This document shows positions 26,951 to 44,814 of a stretch of DNA of 64,000 bases, piece by piece. The stretch's first letter is position 1. Each line of letters begins with the position of its first letter. The translations under genes and the position numbers were made by a program. Origin of the DNA: Nymphaea colorata (taxonomy: Eukaryota > Streptophyta > Magnoliopsida > Nymphaeales > Nymphaeaceae). The notes beneath the pieces are model-generated. The model saw only the letters and a list, made by a program, of their open reading frames with translations, made no database searches and had not been told where the DNA came from. The stretch is from the NCBI RefSeq assembly GCF_008831285.2, contig NC_045141.1:18968848-19032847 (forward strand), written 5' to 3'.

Positions 26951-29101
26951 CCGATAAAATGAGAATATATAACAAAATTTGGAGACAAGAGGTCCCCTAC
27001 ATACAAAAAAACAAACCGCAAAAGAAAGAGAGAGAAAGAGAGAGAGGAAGAGGCAAAAAGTTAAAAGCATTAGATAAATTTGTCTTTTTCAGTCTTCACT
27101 TACATCCCTTTCTTTATTGTCCGTCGCAATAGTGGTTCATATGCAATAGTTTGTAAACCTGACTCTGAAATGCAATTTTGCAAACATTAGGCGTGTTTTT
27201 AAAAAATCTTGGAATATTAAGTGGTCCTCATGCATTTTCTATGTTTTTTCTACTGGATACTGTATCATTCGCATCCCGTGTGATTATCTTAACCTTAGAG
27301 TCTGGTTTAACAACAAGGCCACCTTAAATCTATGACTGAGATGAACTCCGAGTGTGTAAAATCACGGCTTTGTCTCAAATCCATGAATATTAAGTCAGGG
27401 GGGAGGAGTTTGAGCTGTTATGAATGGATTTCAAGCCTTAAGTTTTCCAAATCCATTGTCTAATCCTTGCACCTTTCAGACATAAGACTTCCAATCCTTG
27501 TTAGAAATTAAGGATCTAAACTAAGATATAAGGTCTTAAATCAATTCGAACACACTAAAAAACAATGTGAGAAAAGAATCCACTAAATCAGATTCTGTTT
27601 TTCACTGTTTGATGATGAAAAACGTATGTTGAGAGGCATACTGCAGTTGATGGATCGAGAAAAGTACGGTTATCAGTTTGATTCATGTACACACTTTGTA
27701 AATAATATAACATAGCTAATAAATTTAGTGGAAGCTAATAAATTTAGTGCCTAAGCCTGGTCGTCAGTTTAATTCATATAAATACTCTGCAACGCTTCAA
27801 TAAACGAATGTACTGTAAATCTACCCAGATTCTACAGCCATGGACCCCTGAGACCCCCGCCTCCCCGGAATGATGCAAGAATGCATGTACGTCGGTGTGG
27901 ACGCTAACGCGGACACTATGGACGATTGCCGACGGGCAGCGGGGCCCTCCGTCAGCCTTTGTTCCCTTCTTCTGACTTTCAGAGCACGGGATATTTAGTT
28001 ACCGGTTTGACTTCTCGAGGTCGAGGTCGGCTCCTCCTAAGCTCGGGCCGGCCCCCCAAAGAGAAAAGAAAATCATAACGGGCGGCAACCCCGTCGCTAA
28101 TAAACGTGCCTAAACTAATTTTCCCGTGGCTATTAAGTGTATAACGATATGCCCCCTGAAGGATTTATCGTCTTTGTAGAACCTCACGAATCTGAGATCG
28201 ATGATTTGCAAGAAATGAAGGCAGACTAATAATATGTGTTCTGACACGATCGATTGTGATTCAAAACTCAAAGCAACGGATGGAATGTGGACGTGTTTGA
28301 TTCGATTTGCGGCTTCTCTCCAGTTGGGTAGCCCTGATGGAGATTGGTGAGCTCTTGCTGGTCCCAGAGTCCCAATCCTGGAAGACCATTTATTATGGGC
28401 AGTTGTTTTTTGACCGAGAGAAGGGCATGGAGTGAGTCATGACCATGATTACGGTCAATGAAGGAAGACCACCAACCCCAACTCAATGTATATTGAAAGC
28501 CACATGTTGAGTTGGAAAGTAGGAGGCGAAGGAGGAGCATCACTTCCCTTCTCCTTATCAACTTTGTCCTCTATCTTAATCAAACACAGACACATGTTTG
28601 TAAGGTAGTTCTCTTGGTCAAAGATTTTTGCATGAGTTGCTGTTAGAAGAGGACAAAGGGGTGGCCCCTGCAGTGGCTCCAACTTTATTAAAGCAGATAA
28701 ATCGGTATTATAATTGCAGATTAGGTGCAGCCTAACGCTACAAGAATCCCCCCAACCTTCCCTGCCGTACCCTCACCTACTCCCTTTTAGATGATTCTCA
28801 GTCCTTCACCCTTAGCTACTGCAATTTTTATAAGAATTGAGCTGCACTTGGCCCCCTTCCATTTGAGGTCCAATGGTGACACGTAAATCCAGCTCGGTTT
28901 GTCTTTGTTTCCGGCCTGCCCAATTTCAATTGCACCTTAAATATAAGAAAACTTGATGCTTTTGGCATGTTCCACCAACTCTTATCGTCTTTTATCAGTG
29001 AATAGAATAGGCTGCGCAACTGGACCCAGTTAAGAAGACTTTCTTGGTCACTCTGGTAGCGTAAAACCCTATATTTAAAACTATAGATCCCATCGCCTAT
29101 G

Positions 29102-29235
29102 TGTGACGTTCTATTAAAAATTTAGTATAATATTAAAGATTATAAAAAAAATTTAATAACTTGTAAAAGAAGTTCATTAAGTGTTTAGTTGTCTTAGTTC
29201 CTATCGTTTTGAGAATGAAACTAAGGTTGCCATTT
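29102..29235. repeat. Copy of the dispersed AATAACTTGTAAA repeat family
   Basis: It shares with 13707-14100 and 46333-46500 the series ATTAAAGATTAT, TTTAATAACTTGTAAA, AAGTTCATTAA and TTGTCTTAG. It is non-coding. Confidence 0.4.
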
Positions 29236-29799
29236 GCAAAAACTAAGATCCCAGATTACATTATGAATGCCTTGGATACCGAGACAGGCACATGTCACTC
29301 TCCCTGCCAGGGCACCCTTGGGTCTCATAGAAACAATATGTGTAAGTTGGCCATGATAAAAATGTGAGCAGAATCTGCACTCTTTTGTGTCTGTGAACGT
29401 CCAAGTGTGATGAATTGGTAAATGGGCATTGATGTTTACACATGCTATGAAATTTAGATGGTAGGTGAGACCAAAACCCACTTGTGAACCTTACCAACTC
29501 TGTCTCTCTCTCTTTTTCTGGTCCCAGCTACCAAATAGTAGAAGTGGGTCCTAGAAGGGGGGGCATATTCCGGTGTTATGGATGTGTCCATGTTCTCGTC
29601 GGAACGGTTCGATCGACAGCTAATAAAGCAAAATCGTTCCGCATTTGTATAATATTCTTTTTTAGCGGACAAAGTTGGTCAAGTAGTAGCTGCCCTTTTT
29701 TTTTTCTTTTCATTTTCCTCCTCTAGCGGCCCCTTTAAAGCTGAGGCGTTGGGATGAGGTCCTCCCATGATTTTGTGAATCATTGCCTTGCTCTGTTCC

Positions 29800-29879
29800 T
29801 GTGCTCGCACTCTCTCTCTCTCTATACCTCTCTCTGAGGAAGAAGAAAGAAGAGAGCATCCTCAACTGAAGGGGCAGTG
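29800..29879 (+). promoter_or_regulatory. CT/GA-rich 5' leader of the spermidine synthase gene
   Basis: A CT repeat (29809-29822) and a GAAGAAGAAAGAAGAGAG purine tract directly precede the ATG. This is typical leader composition for a plant housekeeping gene. No clear TATA box is seen at a standard distance. Confidence 0.4.
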
Positions 29880-33768
<3,889 letters not shown>

Positions 33769-33961
33769 TCAGATCCAGAGGAAACCTGCTTTGTCCACCA
33801 AGCTGTTCGATGCTGCAACTTGTTCCATTCTGAGGCAATTTGATAGAAGCTAGAAGAATTTTCTGTGCGAACCATATGCAGTGCTGACGTGAGAATATTG
33901 TTGGTGCAATGTCTTAAAAACACTATTTCCATTGAAATTTCGAGGGCATGAGATCTTCAGC

Positions 33962-33967
33962 AATAAA
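33962..33967 (+). terminator. Poly(A) signal AATAAA of the spermidine synthase gene
   Basis: A canonical AATAAA about 195 bp after the stop codon, followed by T-rich sequence. It is plausible as the polyadenylation signal. Confidence 0.5.
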
Positions 33968-33999
33968 CATTTCGATGATTTTTTTTCCCTGCTTGTTAT

Positions 34000-36580
34000 G
34001 AAAATTTAATGCTTAAGTTAGAAATGAGAGCTTTGTTTTGCATTCCCTTTTTTTTTTCTCATTATTGTATGGCGAAAAGTGCTTATGATATATATATATA
34101 TATATATATTCAGCCCCGTCCATAGGAAAATGGTTGTTGTCAGGGACAAATGCAGATGTGAGACAACTCTTTCGGGTTGACACTAACTGATGAGAACGCA
34201 CATCGTCACATTGATGATTGATGTGCTACACGCTTTTTCTTCTGCTGCAGCTTTTCCCATGAAGTGCTCATTCGTGGGATCAGATCATTCCAGGCTAGGT
34301 GGCAAGCAACTCCCTAGTGTCGATCAAATTACCTAATATCCACGATAATGGTGCTAATAGATCAATTTGACAACATAGTTTTATATGAAATCCAGAATTC
34401 GCATGCGAGAATGCTGCTGGGATTGTTCGACGTAAAAATTTCAAAAAAGCTACGGCAATGAAATCATCCTTCCAGTTTCCATATTATATCGTTGAAAGCT
34501 GCCAACAAAATTTTGGCCCGTCTTGCCGTAGGAACTCGGCATCTATGGCTGAGTAACATTTCAGACCACTCAATGCTTCGGCTCAATGAGACTGGTCGAA
34601 GCTCATTCGAACTCTAAAAACTGAGCTCTGCTAGAATGAACATTAGGGGCGGTTCATGACAGATGAGCTCGTTAAGTAATAACTAGTATGCTTCAAAGTA
34701 TCATACCATAGATTGGGTGTACAATAACTAAAGTGCTTTTTCCTGCAAATAAAAAAAAGAAGCCAAGCATTCATGTTCTTTCTAGTTTGTATTTTCTGTC
34801 TCTCGAAAGAGAATGGGCTGCCTTGACCTCCAATTAAGTTCTCAGCTTGGAGCCCACAGGAAACTTACTTCCTTTGGCACATCTATTAGTGGGTCTACAC
34901 TCTGCACCTCTCTCTATGTAGAAAAGCTGCAAGAACAGTAATTTTTGGAATTTCTTACATTTTTTTGACGTTCAAATGATTGAATGCGATGCAAGTTCTT
35001 TCATTGACGAGAGAAACCAACAGAATTTTTGACGTCGGACTGCCCAGTATCAGCAATGCATGTTTACCATGTCCTATTATAGTGTACCCTCAGTATCAAT
35101 TACACGAGCTTGTCACCGACCTTCAACAAAATTAGGAGAAGAGCCGCTAGCGCTTACTTCCGTGCCAAAAAAAAAAAAATCTCAAAAGCCGCTCCCTTCC
35201 CAACCCCATTAGATTCTCTCTAGTTTCTCCGTCGCTTAGCATTCTTACTTCACACTCAATCTCACTTAATTGATATATACAGCATATCAGCTACAATAAC
35301 CAATAATCAAATGTTAAACTTACGTCGGTTCATTCCTGGTTGCGCCCTTATTTCCGTACAACTTGCAACAGGTTTTTAATTCCACTCGTTAAAACAACGT
35401 TACACCTTTCTCCCTTCGCACTCGAGTATGCTTATTTAAAATCATGCTCGTCTTTTCGCCCATCATACTTGGGTACCCGCTCCCCCATTGATTATTGGAC
35501 AATCACAGTTGACGTCTACCTCCATGCAGCGTCGAGTCGTCGACCCCTCGCGTCCAAGTTTGACAACTGCCACGTCGAGGTTGCAGCGTCTCCGGTAAAT
35601 TCACCAGGAAATTTATGACGGGTCCATCCCAGCAAGCTGGAGTGACATCCTGCCGTTCATCTAAACCCTGAAGCCTGGGCTCTAAAAATCTCTCATTTCA
35701 ACGACCGCGACCACGTTCAGGGACAAAAACATGATCTCGCCTTTTTCCGCACAAAATCCGCATCCACAACATCAAAACTAAACATCATTGGTAAATGAAC
35801 TATAATCACTTACCACCACCGAAGCAGTATATTATTTAAATCCTACCACATGCGAGTATGAAGTACATGGCTACTTCTATTAGCGTAGTCAATGCTCTAC
35901 CGTTCGTTTAACATTCGAAGCAGAGTCAGAAAGACGTGGAGATGGTGGCAAGTTATTGACATGATACGGAAGAAAGTTTGAGGGCGTTTGGAGACTTTAA
36001 ACAAACAAAGCCATGTTGAGTATACAAAGGGACAAAACAACTACCCAGTCACAAAGTATGTCTTCTTATTGCAGTCATAATGCTACAAAACCCAACTCCA
36101 GAATTGTCAAGCTCACTGTAAAGTGATAGCAAGTTTAGAAATGCAGAAGAGAGTCAACAATCTAAACTAGTGCTGAAAACATTAAAAACAAAAGCATCAA
36201 CTTCCAACAATTGTCAAATGGAAAAAAAACATAATGTTCTACCCAAAAGCTTGTCGGAATGGACATCCACAAATCATTCACTGCCCATGAGAGTCAGGTT
36301 GATCTCAAAATTAGATCAACAACCAGCAAATAAAGTTCATGGTAGAACCTGTATTCCACCATATTATCTTCTCATACTGTAGCAAACAAGTGTGCCTCGC
36401 AAAGTCATCTTTGCAAGAGGTGGCGTGCAAGCACTGGAAACACCATGAAAGGGAGAAGGGAAATTAGCCAGTAGGGAGTTGAAGCTCATGAATAGATGAA
36501 GCACATTCAAGAAGCAGACCTTACAGAGAAGTACGTACAAATACAGCATCTCCATCCACTCAATTGTCGAACAAAAAAAC
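34000..36580. other. Intergenic region between convergent genes; no gene recognised
   Basis: It lies between the ends of the spermidine synthase gene (plus) and the helicase gene (minus), so it should include the helicase 3' UTR on its right. It holds a TA microsatellite at 34088-34109. A frame at 35340-35618 has no recognisable family. Confidence 0.5.
34088..34109. repeat. TA microsatellite
   Basis: About 11 TA units, just downstream of the spermidine synthase gene. Confidence 0.85.
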
Positions 36581-36587
36581 TTGCAAA

Positions 36588-39500
36588 TCAACTGCAATAT
36601 AGCGCCTGGTCTATCTGTGGTGGGATTGGCCTTATCTCAGTTCCAAGCTCTTGTTCAATCCTGTACCTGCTCAAGCACATAATTCCCACAACTAAGGGAC
36701 GTGCACCCATGAAAAACTCAAGCTGGTACAGCTCATAGCTAAATTATGATCACATGGTTGGATAAGTAGGATAAATAGTAGTAGTAGCTATACTTGTGCC
36801 TGGTGGACAAGTGAAACTCCCAAGCAGATGCAACATTAAACATGCATATGCAAATTTTAGCTCAAAATCAAGTAAAAGAACAATGTCATACAAGTTAAAG
36901 CGGTCTTCAAAAGTGATCAAATTCACCGCTAAGCCTAGGTGACCAAACCTTCCTGAACGCCCAACCTGCAAAGATGAAGCAAATGAAGTTGAGAAAAGAA
37001 GACACAAAAAAAGAAATGTTTCGAAGAAAACTAACGAAATGTTTAGAAGAAAACTATGTACCCGGTGTAAGTAAGTTTCTGAATTTTTTGGAAAGTCAAA
37101 GTTGATCACAACATTCACAGCTTGAATGTCAATTCCTCTAGTAAACAAATCTGCAATTCAATCAAATTGGAAAAGATTAGATGTCCAGTCGATGTGGGCC
37201 CCTGAATAATGCGTTCCACACTTCCTTCATAATAAGGACATACTGCATATAAATAGCCTCAGGAAAAAAACTCCAAAATTATATGCAACACTAAACATAA
37301 TTAAAAAGCGCCTTTCAATTTTCAACTGACAGGAAGGAAGACATCAATTACAAGATCTCTTGAATGTTCACACATTGCCACAGCAACTGAACGCATGCAC
37401 CAAAAGCAACAAGCAAGTGCGAGCCGAGATCTTTCATCATATTATAAAATCCAATTGTAGTTTACAACATAGGGTGAATCTACCGGAAAGTTCAAAAAGG
37501 TTCCACATTAGAAATCACATTTAGGAACAACTATCTTCAACCCAAAATAAATTCCAGAATTGCAGCCAGAAAAGAGCGCATCTGCTGGCAAGTTCAAAAG
37601 GTTCCACATTAGAAATCACTTTGAGAAACTATCTTCAACCCAAAGTAAATTCCAGAATTGAAACCAGAAAAGAACTAAAATGGAACAAGAAAAAACGAAG
37701 TCAACTTGTAGAACAGATGGGAATACAAAATCACAAAGTGAGATCTGATTAGATGTTAACATCAACTGGGAATACAATGACCAACAGCAAGTACCCTGGT
37801 AACATTCAGCAGTAACCAAAACCTTGACAAATGCACAAAATTGTCAATTAAGAAGAAAAAAGAATAGCAAACAAAGAAAAGTTAAAGAACCATACCTGTA
37901 CACACAAGATTCCTACAGGCACCATTACGGAAGTCATGAAAGACTCGATTACGATGTGCTTGCAACATCCTCGCATGAATATAGAAGCATGAATAACCCA
38001 GTTCCGTGATTTTTTTTGCCAACAGTTCCACCCGAGTTACTGAGTTGCAAAAAATAATTGATTGATTGATCTGGAGCTGTAATTACAGAGGTAATAGATT
38101 GCATTACTTCATGAAAATCTTGGGAATGGGCACAGGAAAAACAAAATGTTCAAGCGAGTATAAAGATTGCAGACCTTTGAGAACAGCGTGTTTAAGCAGT
38201 GAACTTTTTGCCTCTCCTCAACAAAAGCATAGAATTGAGTTATACCCTTTAGAGTCAGCTCGTCCATTAAGTTAATGACATAAGGCTTTCGCAGGTATCT
38301 ATCTTTGAAATCCTTCACAGTAATAGGAAATGTGGCTGAAAACATTAAAATCTGGCGAGTTGGTGGGAGGAAACTGATTAGTTGCTCCACTGAAGGCTGG
38401 AATTCTGGAGATAGAAGCTTGTCCGCCTGGTTAAATAGCATCAGGTTAGAAACAATATTAAGAAGGCACTTCAAGCAATTCAACAAAAGAAACATACATG
38501 TTCAGACAACAACATGAGATATGCTGCACTTGGCATTGAACTGACCAGGTACATATTAAGCACACATTCACCTTTTGCAAGACCACCAAAACCAAATTAA
38601 ATCACAATATGACCTTAATCTAAATTTCATCGGCCAAATAGATTCAACACATTCTAGACTGATACAAGTCAACTTTCACTCAAATCCTTTTTGCAACGTC
38701 AAGATTAGCATAGATTTGGAAGGGAAAACGCGCAGCAAACCAGTCAGTTTCAGTATAAAAAGGACAAATTCAAGTTCCATAAGAATAAGCAGAAAAAACC
38801 TAATTTTAATCGGAGCCTAGAACCAGGCTCCTTGAAGGTTGCGAGTTCCATTTTTCTACATACGCCAGCTAACCAGACCAACTATTATCACGGACTTTAA
38901 CGACTTTGCAGGAACAGACATGCTAAAAAGGGTGGCTTTCACATGATCCATGCATACATCAATATGATACTCAAATCTCAGGTTTCTGAGAGACTCTCAT
39001 GAAAGACAGGCAACCCTGGCCTCTTAAAAGATGTATAAAAATGAAGTCCAGAAAAACACCAATTATTTCGTCTTCAAAAATCTAATACATAGCTCAAATC
39101 GAAACAGGTGGCCATCTTAAAGTTAAAAGCGAAAAGATAGATCTAAGGTCAAATCTTCTATCATCACTATCCAATAGTAATAGCAGAAAAATGTTACATA
39201 AAGAAAAGTCTCAACATGGTCAACCTGTACAAAGGAAATAACATCTAGTTTGAAACAAAGCATGAAAGAAAAAGTCCAAATATCCACATGATCCTATTTA
39301 ACATGGATATCAAATTGTCATCCAAATTTTTCGGAACTGGATATAGTTCAGATACATGCACATAAAATCAGCAAATTCTCTCTCCCTCAAATGCAGAGCA
39401 GGCATTTCACGTTTCACCCTATATCATCTCCCTGGGGAACTATTCAGTGCTCAAATAATGAAATATATACAAACAGATTCTTACCTCATCCATGGCAAGC

Positions 39501-42118
39501 ATCGTGCAGTCCTTCAAGATGCAAACACCCTTCTTCACTAGATCAAGAATTCTGCCCGGAGTTCCAACAAGTAAGTGTACTGGTTGATAAAGTCGCATAA
39601 TATCATCTTTCAGGCTTGTACCTCCAGTTGTAACCATGACCTGGATCTTCAAATGTTTACCAAGATCCTTACAAACTTGTGATGTTTGAAGAGCCAGTTC
39701 TCGTGTAGGGACCAATATAACAACTGAAAGATGAGCAAGGATAAAAGGAATCGATTACCAATTCAATCTAAAGGAGAAAATAAGCAAGAGGAATGCTGTG
39801 TTGGAACCATGCAATTCAACTTGCATGTTCCTGTTTTCAGACACATTCTTCTAAAATTTCAGACAAAAAAAAATTGTTCAAGTTGAATTATAAAATATCA
39901 AAATTCAGGCTTTTGTGTAGAAAGGACATGTCTGCATGTTACCAGGAATGAAGAACTAAAATGACCACCTATTCTAAATGCAACAATATGCATTCATTAA
40001 TGGAAAATAATAAAATATATAATTATCAATAGTGAGCACTTAATCAGGAGAGAGATAGAGAGAGCTGTCTAACTTGTCTGGATTGGAATTGCTAGGACAA
40101 GTGCCCCATATAATGAAGAGACTTATTGGAACATACATATAAACTGACATATAAAAAAAACACAAACACGAAAGCAGCCATGGCACACCTCAATCAAATC
40201 TTGACCATGTGCCTAGGTCCTGTTTGGTTAATCACAGTCAGATATGGAGAACGCTAAACATCTGCTATGGTTTTAACCTAGAAGATAGAGTGATAAAGAC
40301 AGGTAAAATGGAGGTGCATAACGTTCCTCAAACCTAAAATGGGAGAAACATATCAGCCAAACACTAAGGATAAAGCAATCTCTCTGCTAAAAATTTTTAT
40401 AAAGCACTGAATTGAATTACAACACAATTCATCTCATCAATGAGCTTCTTTCCAATAGCAAAACCCCCAAAACTTGTTACAAAATTTAGTATCATGAAAT
40501 ATGTAAACGCACGTGCCCCTGACACAAGCATACCTTGAATTGCATTCTTCTCTTGATCAATTTTCTCAAGTGCAGGAATGCAAAATGCAGCTGTCTTGCC
40601 AGTTCCATTTTTTGCCCTAGCAAGAATGTCACTGCCAGTTAAAGCAATTGGTATACTTTCTTCTTGAATTGGAGACGGCCTTTCAAATCCCTTCTCATAT
40701 ATACCCATAAGCAACTCTCGTTTCAGAAAATAATCTTCAAACTCATTACCCTTGGTGGCAGTCACATCCTGCAAAGACATATGATGAATACATACTAGTT
40801 ATTCCCACACAAGAACCGGATTCTAGATTACAAAAAGGATATTCAAGTGCATAAATGAGTTGGACATATGTTTTTTGACAGATAATCTTTGAGAAAAGTA
40901 CCAGATGCTAAATTGCAATACTTTTGTTTATGGTGACGAATTTCACAAGGAGAACATCTATATTTAAACCTCTACATCAGAAGGAAACTGTTCTCTGTCG
41001 AGAATGGCGAAATTCATTTGCATTAACATTCGATCTTAATGAAACAACTTTATCCATCTGGGAAAATCATGGATATAGCATAACAGCAAAGGAGAACCAC
41101 AAAAAATAGTTGAGACTTTCACAACCGGTAATTACTTGCAGAGATAAAGAAAGACACTGTTATTTGCTATACCATTTAACTATAGATTATCATCTGTCGT
41201 AGGAATTTTTCAATTCTTAGCTTAATTAAAGTAACCTCAAGTTCACTCATATGAAAATAAACAAAAAGAAATTGACGATATTTAGGATAATGGCCAGACT
41301 CAGGTTGCCAAAGTACAAATTAGGGATTCCGAATTTATCAAATATTTTGACTTCTCTCGTCCAACATAAAACACATAAAGAGTCAAAATGGTTGAGAAAT
41401 ATGGATTTGAATAGCAAAGTAAATGCTTGCAAAGTTTTGTTCCTAAAGGAACTACATCAGTGGTCAATGCCAAATCAAACAAATAAAGCTTTGGACTATA
41501 CCTCAGTCCTGTAACGTGTATCAGGTGGTGGAATCTTCAACTGAGCCTTCCAGTCTTGAGAACTAAAAATAGAAAAACAAAAAAGAATACATGAAACTAA
41601 AAAAATCTAAAGAACAAGGAACCATAACCATAGCAACAGGTTTACACCATATTAGGGAATGCGTGACATCAAGGACAGACAAATCAATCATCAGAATAAC
41701 TATTGCGAACCAAGAATCAATCTTTGCAACAGAAAAATTAAGAAATTATCTCGTGCGACGAGTGTTGCTGAAGACAAGGACTAAATGTTTCAAGAAAGCA
41801 AAAAGATGAACAAGGTTTTTACTCCACACAAAAAACACACCTGGATTTGATTCCACTTTGTTGCTGAATCATTGTCAAATCGGGTTGTACACCTATGCTG
41901 TTCTCTGCTGTACTGGCCCCAGCCTCAACAGAAGCTTGCCTCCTCAACCATTGCTGATGTTGTTGCTGCTGCTGCTGTTGTTGATACTGCAACAGACCTC
42001 TTTGAACATATTGTTGCTGGCTACCCCTCCATTGAGGGTCCTGACCCTGGTTCATATTCGCTGGACCTCCTGGACCTTCACGGATGCCAGGTGGCGGGTA
42101 CCGCGCTCGAGAATTCAT
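36588..42118 (-). CDS. RH8-like: DEAD-box ATP-dependent RNA helicase, RH6/RH8/RH12 (Dhh1/DDX6) type, 495 aa
   Basis: Nine exons on the minus strand: 42118-41841, 41562-41502, 40768-40534, 39723-39485, 38426-38175, 38076-37896, 37150-37062, 36965-36892 and 36666-36588; 1488 nt with consistent phases. The family represses translation and promotes decapping and decay of mRNA in P-bodies. The N-terminus is a glutamine-rich, low-complexity tail beginning [11 protein letters not shown] (poly-Q about 45-56). The core follows: Q motif ([11 protein letters not shown]), motif I AKNGTGKT (165-172), [18 protein letters not shown] (270-273, split by an intron after DE), SAT (301-303), [16 protein letters not shown] and HRVGRSGR. 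It ends IDQALYCS with no C-terminal extension, as in this clade. The start is set by conservation of MNxRxRYPP; the longer frame to 42214 is leader. No break is seen. Confidence 0.97.
37488..37680. repeat. Two-copy tandem duplication, about 102 bp, in a helicase intron
   Basis: AAGTTCAAAAAGGTTCCACA at 37488 recurs as AAGTTCAAAAGGTTCCACAT at 37590. The similarity continues through AACTATCTTCAACCCAAA and AAATTCCAGAATTG. It is fully intronic, between helicase exons 6 and 7. Confidence 0.85.
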
Positions 42119-43420
42119 ATCGGCCAAAGAATACAGGACCAGAATATGAGTGAGAGAGTGAAACTTGAAACTACGAGATGAATAATCGAGGTTAAGCTTT
42201 GAGTTTTGTGTCAATTCGCCTCCGAGGACTAAAATCGAAGGGAATTTACAAGCACACTATGCCACCTCAGACCTCAATAATGGCCTCCTACGTACTCTAC
42301 TTTTCCCTATTGAATCTTTTTATCTTTCGGTTAGAAAGGAGAGGACAACGTGGCGTCTAAAAATAAAAGGCAATCAAACCTTTACAGAAAAAATAAAGCA
42401 AGAAAAGAAAAGGATTAGAAGAAAAAGCGATAGTAAGTAAAGACAGAAGCCTAGAAGATGAAGTAATCCTATTGAAGATAGAGACCACTTCGAGAAAACT
42501 ATGATTAACTGGCAGTAGGAAATCAAGGTTCTCGTGACCACCTAAAATTGGAAACCTTAAACCACAAAGATAGCTTCAAAGAAATCAATGGCCAGACTTG
42601 AATCAGCGAACCAAGTACTCAAACTAGCAACCTTCTGCCCCAAGTGTTAGAGGGATTAGGAGGAGAATAAACTAGACGAGGTTCTTAAGATACCCAAAGG
42701 AGTACTACCAAAAAGCAGCCTCACTCGAACAGACCACCACTAAGCAAGAAAGACGGATCTTTCGGATTGAAAAACAAGAACCAGAAAAAAACAAAAACAG
42801 AGGAAAGAAAACGAAACCCTACGTATCAGACAAGCCTAAAACCCGAGATCAGCTCTACAGACACCAAAATCTCCAACACCCAAACACGAATAGCTTCTCA
42901 GAAAAATGAAGGAAGAAAGATCAGCAGCCTTCGTTCCCTAATCACAAAAGAGAACTCCCAAACACAAACACAGTCCAGAGAAATGTTCAAAATTTCCCAC
43001 TCAGAATCGCGAATCGGTAAAAACCCACCTCAAATCCTCGAAAAGATCACCAAAAAAAAAACCCAAACGCGGACAAACCCTCGACAGCAGAAGGATACAG
43101 AAGACCAATCGAGATCCACAAACTAAATCTACCTTAGGTCCCCAATTCTAGGAGAATCCAAGAGCGAAACAAGAGACGGAGATTAAAAAAGGAGCAAGCC
43201 CAAAACCACCACATCGCCGCCCGAAAAAGAGATCATCGAAATGGATGCCAGAAAATGCCCTAGAAAAGCGAAGACGACCCGCGGAATGAGAAACTCCCAA
43301 ACGCGGGGGAAATCTAAGTGAAGGAAAAGCAGCGGTGGGGGGAATACTCCAAAGAAGGGATTGCAGGAGGGGACTAGGGTTCCAGATTCCGTGGGTTTAG
43401 AGAGGGTTCATCTTCTTGGG
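42119..43420 (-). promoter_or_regulatory. 5' leader of the helicase gene with a probable 5'-UTR intron
   Basis: On the minus strand, donor CTAAG then GTAGATTT (GT at 43132-43131) and acceptor CGATTTTAG (AG at 42230-42229) frame a 904-bp leader intron, leaving 110 bp of leader next to the ATG. The upstream leader exon would begin somewhere in the AG-rich stretch above 43133. Leader introns are common in highly expressed plant genes. The purine-rich frames on the plus strand here are composition artefacts. Confidence 0.5.
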
Positions 43421-44814
43421 GAGCACGTCGGGGAGGAGAGGATGGAGAGGAAGGAGCAGAGGGGAGGGAGGAGGGATTATGGCGATTGTTGGGGAGGAGA
43501 TGGAGAGTCATTTCCGTCGGAGGGGAAGAAGGAGGAGGGAGTGGAAGGGGAAGAGAGGCAACCGGGCTCGCCGCGAGGTGGGACGCAGCGTTAGGTTTTC
43601 CTCAAGCGACCTCAGAAAATTACTGTCTTGTCCCTCCCTCCCGGGGACTGAATGGGTGCATGCCAAACGAATTGTCTCGAAGCGCGAAGGAGGCCCTGGG
43701 CCGTTCGATCTGAAATCGAGGAGCCATGGGGATTGAAGTCCGTCCGATTCCCCATATCGGACGGAAGAGAAGGAGGCGCTTTTTGGAGTATGTGGGTGGG
43801 AATCTCATGCCACGCCAAGTTCGAGGTGTTTCGAAAACAGTTAGTGTGGACCCACTTAGACGGACGCTATCCAAATTCCTTTTTGGATCTGGATCTCAAA
43901 GGGTGGCTGGGCCAAGTTAGTCTGGGTCCAACCAATGGACCGAATAGATCATTCTATACTTCGTTGGAAAAAAAAAAAAAAAAAAAAAAAGATTTATTGG
44001 GAGTTTTAACTCTCGTTTACTCTTCGTTTGTAAAATAAAAGATGGTTATTTGTGTTAAAAAGGAACTTATTGATTGAATCATCAACACCTTTGGGGGAGG
44101 CCAAAAGCTGAAGTTTGTACTCACCCATAAATATAAAACCATGAATATAAAAGATGGTTCAATTAACTGATAAATGATTAGTATTTGCATTTCCTTTATA
44201 CAAATTGTCATGACAATCTTCTTGGGACAGAAGTGTATACTGTTTGGCATTAGGTGTTATTATAAAATGTTTGAAAAAAAAAATGAAGCAAAACAATCTT
44301 CTTAAACTGTGTAATAAACTTAACCTTTATTTGAATTAGGTGCATCGAATATAATCAAACAGCTCTTATAGCATCTCGCGGACAGGTTTCTCTGTCTTCT
44401 TTTGTTCGAGTCATTATTTTATTATCTTCAGTCATTTTATTATTTATTATTTGCTTGTTTGAATCGTTGTTATGTGGGATCCCTATATCTGATTAGTACT
44501 CATAGGCTTCTATTTATAGAGGATCATGCATGTCATTTTTTACTTGTTTAAACTGAATAGTGAATCAACTCATACCTTGCTTATTATTAGAGGTGCTGAG
44601 TCGGTAACAGTCTGTGCCAAATTTGTTCGATGTTCTCTGGGTGTTGAGGCTTACCAAGTCCCGTACATGCATCTTTAACAAACTTTAGAATGACCAACAA
44701 AGTCGAAAAAAGCTGCAATGTGCCCAGAAATTTTTACTCAGAGACGTTTCTTATTCTATTTTCATCCAAGGCCCAACTAGGGCCCTCTTTCCTTGTGCTA
44801 TGCCTCTTATTCGG

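Larger units (their letters stand above)
21700..29500. other. Intergenic region, 7.8 kb, no gene recognised
   Basis: No supported gene. It holds a cluster of three tandem duplications (22476-23062), two related foldback-like stretches (22340-22520 and 26215-26370), a degenerate inserted repeat near 24020-24130, a SINE-like stretch near 25776, a GA microsatellite (26922-26950) and a GC-rich patch at about 27840-28110. Frames such as 24645-24998 and 28268-28682 lack family signatures and overlap frames on the other strand. Confidence 0.5.

Noticed and set aside
42119-42214. N-terminal extension of the helicase frame to 42214
   Set aside because: The conserved family start is the inner ATG at 42118, and the upstream part is best explained as leader with a splice acceptor at 42230-42229.
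43361-44038. Overlapping plus-strand frames of 64-128 codons near the helicase promoter
   Set aside because: Purine-rich GGAGAGG composition leaves several frames open at once. No homology is recognised, and minus-strand frames are open there too.
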